Positions 38,663 through 46,339 of a stretch of 64,000 bases of DNA are shown piece after piece; position 1 is the stretch's first letter; each line of letters starts with the position of its first letter. The notes under the pieces are model-generated. The model ran no database searches and was not told the origin of the DNA. It saw only the letters and a list, made by a program, of their open reading frames with translations. The translations under genes were made by a program, and so were the position numbers. Origin of the DNA: Rikenellaceae bacterium (GTDB taxonomy: Bacteria; Bacteroidota; Bacteroidia; Bacteroidales; Rikenellaceae); the NCBI GenBank assembly GCA_015059715.1, contig SUZV01000013.1:1-64000 (forward strand), written 5' to 3'.

Positions 38663-40600
38663 CTACCTCTCCGTAACTCTTATGTCGAGCATGGCGATGT
38701 CGTCACTCTGCTCGCAGCCTTGGCTAAAGCGGCTTAGCTCCTCGAATACTCTATCTACAACCTCATAGGGCTGCTGTGCGCGGCAATGCGATAGAGTCTC
38801 GGCAAGACGGCTCGCGCCATAGAACTCACCTTGGGCATCTGTCGCCTCGGTGACACCATCGGTGTATACTAAGATATGCTCTCCCTGTGCGATAGAGCAT
38901 CTACCACCTACATATACATAGTCATCAACGATGCCCAAAGGGATATTTGTCTCCATTGCAAGATATTCTGGCTCCTTACAACCGCCAAATATGATGGGAG
39001 GGTTATGCCCGGCATTGGCGTAGCTTAGCTCTCCACTCTCAAGGTCAAGAATACCCACAAATGCTGTGCAGAACATATTGCTATCGTTACGCTCGGCGAG
39101 TACTCTGCCAAGCATAGACAATATCTCGGCTGGCGATGTCGTTACGTTGGCTACGGTACGGAACATGCGGCATATCACTGCCATAACCAAGGCTGCAGGG
39201 ACACCCTTGCCCGATACATCGCCTACGATAAAGTGTAGCCTGCCACCCTCGACGAAGAAGTTGTATAGGTCGCCACCAACCTCCTTAGCGGCTATAAGAC
39301 GCGAGGCTATAGATAGTGATGTGCCGTATTGTGCCAAGTCCTCATCCTTGGGTAACATTCCGAGCTGTATGTCGCGTGCCACACGTAGCTCCGAGGCCAT
39401 ACGCTCCCTCTGTGCAGTTGTCGTGCGTAGCTCCTCGATATAGGCTATAAGCGAGGTGCGCATATCCTCAAACGAGTCTCGTAGCTGCTGCATCTCGTCG
39501 CCGCTATTGACCTTGGGCGTAGGCAGTGCGAAGTTACCCGAGGCTATCTCGGTTGCCGACAGCGTCAGCTGCTTTAGTGGGCGTGTCATACGACGTATAG
39601 TCACATAGCTGAGAACGACGATGAGCACTATGCCTATGCTAAATATCGCTATTATGGCGCGACGTAGGTCGTATACGCTGCTGAAGATGTTGGTGTATGG
39701 CGACGCTACGGCTATAGACCACCCTGTATTCTCAACAGGGGCATAGATGACATAGTAGTCTATGCCACCGCGCCTATGTAGCGTTATACCACTCTCCAAT
39801 GCCACCATCTTATTGGCCAGTAGCCTTAACTCTGGCTCGCCAAAACGCTTGGCATTCTCGAATATGCTCTCCTTATGAAGTGCCTCGTGGCGCGAGTGGG
39901 CGAGGAAGGCCCCGCTGCGCGATATCATAAAGTTGTAGGCATCGGGATAGGGTTTTATCGCCCTCACCTGCTCGGCAAACTGCTCTATCGAGATGTCGGC
40001 GGTGAGTATGGCGTAGATGTCGCCCTTATTGTTGCGTAGAGGGTAGGAGTATGTCGCTATATTACTCTCGGCTCCGCCAGCGTCGTAGTATGGCTCGCTC
40101 CAGTGTGGCCGACCGCTACTCAGTGGTGTAATGAACCACTCCTTGTCGTCGTAGCCGTAGTCACGAGTGCCAAGCTGACGGTGGGCTATCGTGTCGTTGT
40201 GCCTATAGGAGTAGGGCGCGCAGTATCTCCCCTCGCAGGGTAGAAGGGCTATTGCCGAGCCTATGATGTTGCTGCCAAGGCCTACAATCTCATCCGTAAT
40301 GGCGTAGAGCTCGTCGCTATTGCTCGATGAGAGCTCTATTGTTGTGGCATAGCTTTCGACCGTAGCCTCCACCTCTCCAAGTATCGAGCTAATGCGCAGT
40401 ATGGTGTTGTCAAGGGCTGTCTGGCTGCGACTTATCACCTCGCTTTCGACCTGTTGTCGTGCTGTGCGGTACGTGACAACAAGGGTTACGACAAAGATGG
40501 TCAAGGTGACCAAGAGGATATATATACTTAGGCGTAGCGAGAAGCTACTGCCGAGGCCACTCCCGAGGCGGTGTGTCGTGTCGCGGTTCTGCATAGGCAC
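38663..40600 (-). CDS. Membrane sensor SpoIIE/RsbU-type phosphatase (dCache-HAMP-PP2C)
   Basis: This 645-residue protein has an N-terminal membrane helix (about 24-45), a large extracytoplasmic dCache-type sensor (about 50-310, with DYGYDDKEWF), a second helix (about 315-338), HAMP (about 340-395), a short coiled coil and a SpoIIE/PP2C phosphatase (about 410-645). The phosphatase has AKEVGGDLYNFF, VGDVSGKGVPAALVMA and YTDGVTEATD with the metal-binding aspartates. By family knowledge it dephosphorylates the STAS antagonist when the sensor is triggered. The ligand is unknown. Confidence 0.92.
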   Translation of the reverse strand: MPMQNRDTTHRLGSGLGSSFSLRLSIYILLVTLTIFVVTLVVTYRTARQQVESEVISRSQTALDNTILRISSILGEVEATVESYATTIELSSSNSDELYAITDEIVGLGSNIIGSAIALLPCEGRYCAPYSYRHNDTIAHRQLGTRDYGYDDKEWFITPLSSGRPHWSEPYYDAGGAESNIATYSYPLRNNKGDIYAILTADISIEQFAEQVRAIKPYPDAYNFMISRSGAFLAHSRHEALHKESIFENAKRFGEPELRLLANKMVALESGITLHRRGGIDYYVIYAPVENTGWSIAVASPYTNIFSSVYDLRRAIIAIFSIGIVLIVVLSYVTIRRMTRPLKQLTLSATEIASGNFALPTPKVNSGDEMQQLRDSFEDMRTSLIAYIEELRTTTAQRERMASELRVARDIQLGMLPKDEDLAQYGTSLSIASRLIAAKEVGGDLYNFFVEGGRLHFIVGDVSGKGVPAALVMAVICRMFRTVANVTTSPAEILSMLGRVLAERNDSNMFCTAFVGILDLESGELSYANAGHNPPIIFGGCKEPEYLAMETNIPLGIVDDYVYVGGRCSIAQGEHILVYTDGVTEATDAQGEFYGASRLAETLSHCRAQQPYEVVDRVFEELSRFSQGCEQSDDIAMLDIRVTER

Positions 40601-40610
40601 ACTAATTTAG

Positions 40611-41351
40611 CTACCAGTCATTTGACATCGTTTTCGTCTCGAAGAGCACGAAAGAGGTCGAGAAGTTGTAGTCTATAAAGTCGACAAGGCGATGGTATCG
40701 CGTATCGGATGCGCGCTTGCTGTAGGGGTAGAGCAGGTTGGCAAAGGGGATATATGTCTTCTCGGTGGACACACCGAGGCTATATATACCCAATGAGCCG
40801 CTGCGCAACGTCTTATACTGTATATTCGATAGAGTAATCTTATATCGCCCCTCCTTGAACTCGTAGCTTACGATACCCTTCCAGTGTGCGTTCTTCACGC
40901 CCCAAGGCCGTCCCTCTTCATCGCGGATAAAGCCGTGTTCGATAACACCACCGACAATCTTATCCTCCGACTCGAATATCACGCTTGCCATACGCTTACG
41001 TGCTGCGAGCTTAAGCTTATCGCGCGAAATATCGCTCTCGATGACTCTCTCCCAGACGATGTTTCCCTCGCCCACAAGCCTTATGCTATGCTGTATGTCG
41101 GTGCGTATCATACCGACCTCCTGAGCGTGGTCATATAGCACTCTATTGCCAAAGGTCTTGCGGAACTCCTTGCGGCTGTGTTTTTCAATCCACTTGTTGC
41201 GCGTGAGCCACTCTCCGCCATCGCCATATAGCAGTGTGCCGTTACTATCTTTAAGGATGCCCGACTGCTGTGCCACAGCAGATGATAGCGAGCATAGCAG
41301 AGCCGCGAGGATGATACAAAGCCTATTTATACGATACATAACCAAAGTCAT
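40611..41351 (-). CDS. Exported DUF4468-like protein
   Basis: The 246-residue protein has a signal peptide (about 1-27, ending SSAVAQ) and a mixed alpha/beta body including VISYEFKEGRYKITLSNIQY-type strands, which resemble the DUF4468 (TBP-like fold) family of Bacteroidota. The match is from pattern memory and not certain. It lies between the GH97 gene (21-base gap) and the phosphatase gene (10-base gap), both on the same strand. Its role is unknown. Confidence 0.5.
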   Translation of the reverse strand: MTLVMYRINRLCIILAALLCSLSSAVAQQSGILKDSNGTLLYGDGGEWLTRNKWIEKHSRKEFRKTFGNRVLYDHAQEVGMIRTDIQHSIRLVGEGNIVWERVIESDISRDKLKLAARKRMASVIFESEDKIVGGVIEHGFIRDEEGRPWGVKNAHWKGIVSYEFKEGRYKITLSNIQYKTLRSGSLGIYSLGVSTEKTYIPFANLLYPYSKRASDTRYHRLVDFIDYNFSTSFVLFETKTMSNDW

Positions 41352-41372
41352 AAGTATTTGTAAACTCTTAAA

Positions 41373-43442
41373 TTATATAGCCTTAAGCTGTAGCGCAAAG
41401 CCACCTCCCGAGGCCATACGAATCGTGAGCCTGTCGGTCGATGTCACCGTACGCCTCTCTATGGCGTAGTCGGTAGGGTAGCTATCCCAACCCGCCTTGT
41501 CGCCATCGCGATATAGTACAGCCTCATACTCGCGATTAATGTCGAGGAAGTCGAGTGCTACATCTATGGTGCGCTCCTGGCCATCGGTTATGCCACCTAC
41601 GTACCAGTCATCCGAGTGCTTATCGCGACGTGCAGTGACTACATAGTCGCCAATCTCGGCATCGAGGCAGCGTGTCGTAGCCCAATCTACAGGCACATCG
41701 CGGATAAATTGCAGGGCATCATCCCTCTGGCGATAGTTGTCAGGCAGGTCGGCAGCCATCTGTATAGGGCTGTAGAACACCACGTACTGGGCAAGCTGGT
41801 GTGCAAGTGTAGAGTTAACGTAGTAGTCATACCTGTAGTCGCTGTTTACGCTACCATCCTCGGTTGCCGCCGCGCTATTTATCGTATTGTGATAGCGCAG
41901 GTCAAAGATGCCTGGTGTAAAGTCCATAGGGCCTGCTATGTTGCGTGTAAATGGCAGTGTTGGGTTGTGGTCGATGCTGTTTCCAGAGTTCCACGCCTGC
42001 CACTCCTGTCCGCGCATACCCTCAGCACTCATCAAGTTGGGATAGGTGCGCGAGATACCCGTAGAGTGTATCGGCTCGTGGATGTCGATGCATAGCTTAT
42101 GCTTAGCACCCTCGGTCACAGTGCGGTTGTAGTGGTCCACCATCCAGCGGTCATAGTGCTTATGTCCCGCTATCGCGCCTACGTAGCCAGTCTTAACGTT
42201 GTTTATGCCATAGGACTCGTAGTATTTGTATGCCTCGGCCATCTGGACCTCGTAGTTCTCTACGTTGGCGTATGTCTCGTGGTGACCTATAATCTCTACG
42301 CCACGCTCTTCGGCATAGCGAGCAAGCTCGGCCATGTCGAAGTCGGGGTATGGCTCTGTATAATCGAATCTCTCGCCACGTCCCCAGCCTATGTTCCAAC
42401 CCTCGACTAAGACACCCCCAAAGCCATTCTCCGAGGCAAAGTCGATGTAACGCTTCACATTCTCGGTCGTCGCGCAGTGCGGATAGCTACCATCGCAGTC
42501 CCAGATAGAGACCTTAAGGTGCATCTCCCACCATACTCCCACATACTTCATAGGCTTTATCCATGAGGTATCCTCTAATGCACAGGGCTCGTTGAGGTTA
42601 AGCACCATGCTTGACTCTACAAGCGCACCTGCGCGGTCGCCTACTATGATTGTGCGCCAAGGTGTCGAGAAGGGGAGTGTAACCTCGCTCTTAACAACGC
42701 TATCACCAGCAAGCAGTGTGGTGAAGCGATGTGTAGCATTGTCCCAGGCGAGAATCATTCCAGGATAGTGCCATAGGGCCGCCTCGTGGATAGCTATATG
42801 GTTGCCACTATCCAAGCTCTTCATTGCTATGGGTGTCGATACGCCGCAATCGATAAGCGCGCGCACATGTCCTGCCGACTGCGCCATAGTATCACTATTT
42901 ATCTGGCTTAGTGGTGTATGCATATAGTCAAACTCGGCATCGTCGTCGCTACCTGCAATCCAGTGTGCAGCATAGTCGTCACCCATCGTAAACTCGGTGC
43001 GCTCATCGGTGATAGAGGCTACGCCCTCGCCCACAAGTGTATACCTTAGGCCAAGACCGTCGTCGAAGAGACGCATCTCGATAACGAGCCTATTGCCATC
43101 GTTGTCTTGCAGTGTGGCCGTTAGGGAGTTGTAGTGGTTCCGAATCTCGGAGTACTGACCCCATACGGGTCGCCACGTCTCGTCAAACGTGCCACTTTCG
43201 ATATCTACCAACTCAAGCCCCTGAGTGTAGTCTACCTCGGTAGTTGTAATGCCAAGGCGCGACAGCGCAACGAGCTCCTCGCCATTAAACGTAAGGCTGT
43301 AGGCGGCCTCGCCAGCCTCGGTAACTACAAAATTAAGTGTCGTGCGACCATCGGGTGATGATATCTGCCCTTTATCTGCGCAGCATCCCACTACCATCAG
43401 TAGCAGAGACGAAAGAGTTAATAATCTCCTCATAGGACTCAT
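41373..43442 (-). CDS. Glycoside hydrolase family 97 (SusB-like alpha-glucosidase)
   Basis: This 689-residue lipoprotein (lipobox MVVGC near residue 20) has the three GH97 parts: an N-terminal beta-sandwich with SPDGRTTLNF, a central barrel with GVLVEGWNIGWG and IIGHHETYANVENYE, and a C-terminal beta domain. VKTGYVGA has glycine where retaining GH97 enzymes carry the aspartate nucleophile, and the MSAEGMRGQEW glutamates are present, so it fits the inverting SusB-like group (from family knowledge). No SusC/SusD pair is adjacent. It heads the minus-strand run ending in the phosphopantetheinyl transferase. Confidence 0.9.
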   Translation of the reverse strand: MSPMRRLLTLSSLLLMVVGCCADKGQISSPDGRTTLNFVVTEAGEAAYSLTFNGEELVALSRLGITTTEVDYTQGLELVDIESGTFDETWRPVWGQYSEIRNHYNSLTATLQDNDGNRLVIEMRLFDDGLGLRYTLVGEGVASITDERTEFTMGDDYAAHWIAGSDDDAEFDYMHTPLSQINSDTMAQSAGHVRALIDCGVSTPIAMKSLDSGNHIAIHEAALWHYPGMILAWDNATHRFTTLLAGDSVVKSEVTLPFSTPWRTIIVGDRAGALVESSMVLNLNEPCALEDTSWIKPMKYVGVWWEMHLKVSIWDCDGSYPHCATTENVKRYIDFASENGFGGVLVEGWNIGWGRGERFDYTEPYPDFDMAELARYAEERGVEIIGHHETYANVENYEVQMAEAYKYYESYGINNVKTGYVGAIAGHKHYDRWMVDHYNRTVTEGAKHKLCIDIHEPIHSTGISRTYPNLMSAEGMRGQEWQAWNSGNSIDHNPTLPFTRNIAGPMDFTPGIFDLRYHNTINSAAATEDGSVNSDYRYDYYVNSTLAHQLAQYVVFYSPIQMAADLPDNYRQRDDALQFIRDVPVDWATTRCLDAEIGDYVVTARRDKHSDDWYVGGITDGQERTIDVALDFLDINREYEAVLYRDGDKAGWDSYPTDYAIERRTVTSTDRLTIRMASGGGFALQLKAI

Positions 43443-43467
43443 ATTTAGGTTTAGTACATAGATGGTT

Positions 43468-43498
43468 CAAAAGTACCAATTTATCCTTAAATATACAA
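43468..43498 (-). promoter_or_regulatory. Promoter upstream of GH97
   Basis: Minus strand TTG (43496-43498), 20 bases, TACTTTTG (43468-43475). It may drive the whole six-gene run down to 37339. Confidence 0.65.
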
Positions 43499-43572
43499 GA
43501 TATTGGCCCACTTTTTAGGCTAAGCCGTAAAAACTGTTTCAGTTTAGCTGTCGCTGTAAAGTGAAATACCAA

Positions 43573-43613
43573 ATAAAACAGAAGAGGCTACATGGACACT
43601 CCATATAGCCTCT
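43573..43613 (-). terminator. Terminator after tRNA-Gln
   Basis: A long hairpin (43583-43613, stem AGAGGCTA/TAGCCTCT extended by ATGG/CCAT) directly follows the tRNA and continues on the minus strand into TCTGTTTTATTT. Confidence 0.8.
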
Positions 43614-43616
43614 CTG

Positions 43617-43690
43617 TGGTTGAGCTACCGAGATTCGAACTCAGAATAACAGAACCAAAATCTGCTGTGTTACCGTTACACCATAGCTCA
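43617..43690 (-). tRNA. tRNA-Gln (TTG)
   Basis: The reverse complement folds into a cloverleaf with acceptor stem TGAGCTA/TAGCTCA, D stem GTGT/ACAC, T loop TTCGAAT and a seven-base anticodon loop TTTTGGT giving anticodon TTG. The discriminator is A and CCA is encoded (43617-43619), unlike tRNA-Phe in this window. A consensus promoter (TTG at 43738-43740, TATCTTTG at 43711-43718, spacing 19) lies just upstream. Confidence 0.96.
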
Positions 43691-43710
43691 ATCGTTGCTC
43701 GTAAGCGGTG

Positions 43711-43740
43711 CAAAGATAGTGTAAAGATTTTAAACAACAA
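43711..43740 (-). promoter_or_regulatory. Promoter for tRNA-Gln
   Basis: Minus strand TTG (43738-43740), 19 bases, TATCTTTG (43711-43718). Confidence 0.75.
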
Positions 43741-43806
43741 AATTTTTCTGTGTGAATGATTTATACATAGCCGAAAATTTAGGCAACGACTACAGATTAA
43801 CTCCTG

Positions 43807-44721
43807 CTAAGTTGTAGGGTCTACTTTAGAGTTTATATGAGCCTTGTATTCGCGCGGTGTCATGCCTGTCTCCTTGCGGAATAGGCGCGTTAGGTGGTGA
43901 GGATACTTAAACCCCAAGTTGTAGCTTATCTGGCTTATGCTATGATTGCTGTAGTTTAGTTGGTGCTTTACCTCGTTGATTATAAAGTGGTGGATGTAGG
44001 CTTGTGCCGATTGTCGTAGCGTGTTGCGCATCACATCGCCTAAATAGTTGGGCGAAATGCCCAGTTGGCGTGCGCACGAGGCTACCGTAGGCAGATGTTT
44101 ATCCTCGCTCGGTGAGCGGTGTATATATTCGCTTAAGAGTTGGTTAAATTTATTGATTATAGTTCGCGAGGAGGAGTTTATCGTGGTGTATTGACGCTCG
44201 TAGTAGCGCATACTCAAATTGAGAAGTACGCCGATACCTGCCGCTAAGATGCGTGTTGTGAATCTATCTACTGGGGTGTTTATCTCCTCGTGGATACTCT
44301 GCAAACAGTTAACTATCAGCCTACGCTCGGCACTATTTAGGGTTATGATATTGTTCGATGTCGAGCAGAAAAACGGATAGTCTAAGAGTCTGCCATATAG
44401 TAGCGTATTCTTCATCAGCTCACCATCGAATGTGAGTATCCACCCTGACGATAGTTCGGGAGTATTATCCAGATGACACTCATACTGCCCAGGAGAGTAG
44501 AAGATAAGCTGTGCCTCTCTATCGTTGCAGTGCTGGTTAGGCGATGTAGAGTCCCAGTAGCAGGCAACAACGAATATGCCAAATTGCTTAGGATAGTAGT
44601 TGCCCTTTTGTGCTTGTTCGAAGCTTATTAACGTTGCTTGGGGGTGCTGTGAATCAATGCCAACGAAGCGGTTGTAGTCGGCAATAGTGTCAATCTTAAC
44701 TATATTTGTGTTTGTTGTCAT
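43807..44721 (-). CDS. AraC-family transcriptional regulator
   Basis: The 304-residue protein ends in a double helix-turn-helix AraC domain (about 200-298): the first helix-turn-helix includes CARQLGISPNYLGDVM and the second ISYNLGFKYPHHLTRLFRKETGMTPREYK. The N-terminal part (about 20-180) looks like a cupin-type or similar sensing domain. No target operon is evident; the gene is divergent from the candidate small RNA at 44846. The ligand is unknown. Confidence 0.9.
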   Translation of the reverse strand: MTTNTNIVKIDTIADYNRFVGIDSQHPQATLISFEQAQKGNYYPKQFGIFVVACYWDSTSPNQHCNDREAQLIFYSPGQYECHLDNTPELSSGWILTFDGELMKNTLLYGRLLDYPFFCSTSNNIITLNSAERRLIVNCLQSIHEEINTPVDRFTTRILAAGIGVLLNLSMRYYERQYTTINSSSRTIINKFNQLLSEYIHRSPSEDKHLPTVASCARQLGISPNYLGDVMRNTLRQSAQAYIHHFIINEVKHQLNYSNHSISQISYNLGFKYPHHLTRLFRKETGMTPREYKAHINSKVDPTT

Positions 44722-44809
44722 ACCTCATCATTATACCCAAAAATGCTGACAAACAGAGGTCGCTTGACCTACATAAGTAATATTGGTTAAAAGTTCGGTA
44801 ATCTATCTA

Positions 44810-44840
44810 TTGTAGCAATAGTGTCGTCCACCTACCTTTG
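44810..44840 (+). promoter_or_regulatory. Promoter of the candidate small RNA
   Basis: TTG (44810-44812), 20 bases, TACCTTTG (44833-44840), a full consensus. No coding sequence follows within range on this strand. Confidence 0.75.
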
Positions 44841-44845
44841 CACCG

Positions 44846-44948
44846 TTGATTTATGTGCCAGTGCGTATAGTTCTAACAACTAAATGATGAGGCTTTCATA
44901 TGGGTAACAGTTGTTTGGACTTTGGGGGAACGCACTGGCTTTCTTTTT
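44846..44948 (+). ncRNA. Candidate structured small RNA (possibly 6S-like)
   Basis: Downstream of a consensus promoter, about 100 bases fold as one long rod. GCCAGTGCGT (44857-44866) pairs perfectly with ACGCACTGGC (44930-44939). After an asymmetric internal loop (8 and 14 bases), AACAACT (44875-44881) pairs with AGTTGTT (44909-44915), and ATGA/TCAT (44887-44890, 44896-44899) caps it. TTTCTTTTT follows the outer stem. Size, closing stem, central bubble and apical hairpin recall 6S RNAs; that identity is inference. The rest of the 345-base gap holds no gene I can see. Confidence 0.6.
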
Positions 44949-45066
44949 CCTCTACATGCTCATATACATATTCGCATTCGTAAAATATCGGCTCTATCGG
45001 ACCTATTATGGTCGATAGGCCTGGATGTTATAATTTGGTTAATTATCGAGAATTGCTCCCGATGAC

Positions 45067-45438
45067 TTATAACTTGCTAAGGAACTTCTCGCGGTTTACT
45101 ATAAAGCGTGTGTGCTCACCCTGACCAATGAGTGTATCGCCATCGTAAGCCTCGATTTTAAAACTTAGCTTACGCCCCTCGATGGCCGTAAGCTCGGCTA
45201 TGGCACTAATGGTATTGCCCACTTTCGAGGCCTTGAGGTGCGATGTAGATATCGCTGTTCCTACGGTTGTCTCGCTCTCGTCGAGGTGGAGTGCAACGGC
45301 GAGCATTGCAGCGTTCTCCATAAGGGCTATCATTGCAGGTGTGGCCAATACGGCCATATCGCCCGAGCCAATGAACTCGGCTGTATTTCCATCCATCACG
45401 CGCATTACGCTCTGGTGTTTAAGTCCTAACTCTAACAT
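45067..45438 (-). CDS. Hotdog-fold thioesterase (FlK-like)
   Basis: This 123-residue single hotdog domain shows ATPAMIALMENAAMLAV with the Thr and Glu, then the THLKAS histidine segment, and finishes with GEHTRFIV, as in the fluoroacetyl-CoA thioesterase-like family. The substrate in gut bacteria is unknown. A promoter (TTG at 45586-45588, TATCTTTG at 45560-45567, spacing 18) lies about 120 bases upstream on the minus strand. Confidence 0.8.
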   Translation of the reverse strand: MLELGLKHQSVMRVMDGNTAEFIGSGDMAVLATPAMIALMENAAMLAVALHLDESETTVGTAISTSHLKASKVGNTISAIAELTAIEGRKLSFKIEAYDGDTLIGQGEHTRFIVNREKFLSKL

Positions 45439-45559
45439 ATATACCTTATTTTTGTTTGTTGTTTACTCAGTTCAAGATACAATAAAAGTATGTAAAGTAC
45501 ATCGTATGTGACGATATATTCTGTAATAGTGCGCTTTAGCAGGAGCATTATTATGATGC

Positions 45560-45588
45560 CAAAGATACGAAAAAAATGAAATAAACAA
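45560..45588 (-). promoter_or_regulatory. Promoter for the thioesterase gene
   Basis: Minus strand TTG (45586-45588), 18 bases, TATCTTTG (45560-45567); leader about 115 bases. Confidence 0.55.
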
Positions 45589-45675
45589 TACCCTCAATGG
45601 TTTATTAACCAAAATTTTGGGCTTGTTGAGGTGTAATAATTTAGGCAATTTGTAATTTTACGACTATAAAATCGT

Positions 45676-45683
45676 TATATTTG
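45676..45683 (+). promoter_or_regulatory. -7 box abutting the DUF4294 start
   Basis: TATATTTG ends four bases before the ATG at 45688, so the transcript would be leaderless or nearly so. The nearest TTG is 23 bases upstream, which is long. Confidence 0.5.
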
Positions 45684-45687
45684 TAGT

Positions 45688-46281
45688 ATGAAACGACTAC
45701 TACACATACTTCTGATGGCCGCACTGCTACTCGTTAGCTCCTACGATGCATCGGCGCAACGCTACCAGCGTGTACGAGGTGTGCGCAGTGCCTATTGGGG
45801 TGTAGATAGTCGTGGCGACTCGACACTCTACGTCACGTTGCTTGAGGTTAGGGTATTTCACCGTGCGCGGGATTTACGCAACTATCAACGTATGGTGCGT
45901 GCAGTAAAGAAGGTATACCCCTTGGCTGTGGAGGCTGCAAAGCGTATGGAGAACTTAGACCAAGAGCTTGCCAAGTTAGAGAAGCGTAAGGATAGAAAGG
46001 CCTATACCAAGGCTATTGAGGATGCGCTCAAAGAGGAGATATCGCCAATGTTGTGGAAGATGACACGCTACGAAGGTAAGATTCTTCTGAAGCTCATCGA
46101 TAGGGAGACTAATCACACCGTATTTGGCATAATCAAGGACTTTCGCTCTGGATTTACCGCAGGCTTCTATCAAGCCTTAGCCAAGCTCTTTGGCAACAAC
46201 CTTAAGCTTGAGTACGACCCTGAGGGTGAGGATGAGATGCTCGAATATATCGTCAAGTACTACAAGGCAGGAATCTTGTAA
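45688..46281 (+). CDS. DUF4294 exported protein
   Basis: The 197-residue protein has a signal peptide (about 1-23, ending YDASA) and a helical body with VRVFHRARDLRNYQRMVRAVKKVYPLA and FRSGFTAGFYQALAKLFGNNLKLEYDP, which matches DUF4294, a conserved Bacteroidota family of unknown function. It ends 58 bases before dnaG. The start at 45688 is fixed by the signal peptide and by the -7 box directly upstream. Confidence 0.8.
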   Translation: MKRLLHILLMAALLLVSSYDASAQRYQRVRGVRSAYWGVDSRGDSTLYVTLLEVRVFHRARDLRNYQRMVRAVKKVYPLAVEAAKRMENLDQELAKLEKRKDRKAYTKAIEDALKEEISPMLWKMTRYEGKILLKLIDRETNHTVFGIIKDFRSGFTAGFYQALAKLFGNNLKLEYDPEGEDEMLEYIVKYYKAGIL

Positions 46282-46327
46282 GGCCGAGAAAAAGCTCACC
46301 GTAAGCCTATATTTATAATTTTATTTG

Positions 46328-46335
46328 TATCTTTG
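46328..46335 (+). promoter_or_regulatory. -7 box abutting the dnaG start
   Basis: TATCTTTG ends four bases before the ATG at 46340, implying a leaderless transcript. No TTG is found at the -33 position. Confidence 0.45.
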
Positions 46336-46339
46336 TGCG

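Noticed and set aside
44846..44948. Definite 6S RNA call
   Set aside because: Only the shape fits; I recognise no diagnostic sequence, so it is left as a candidate small RNA.
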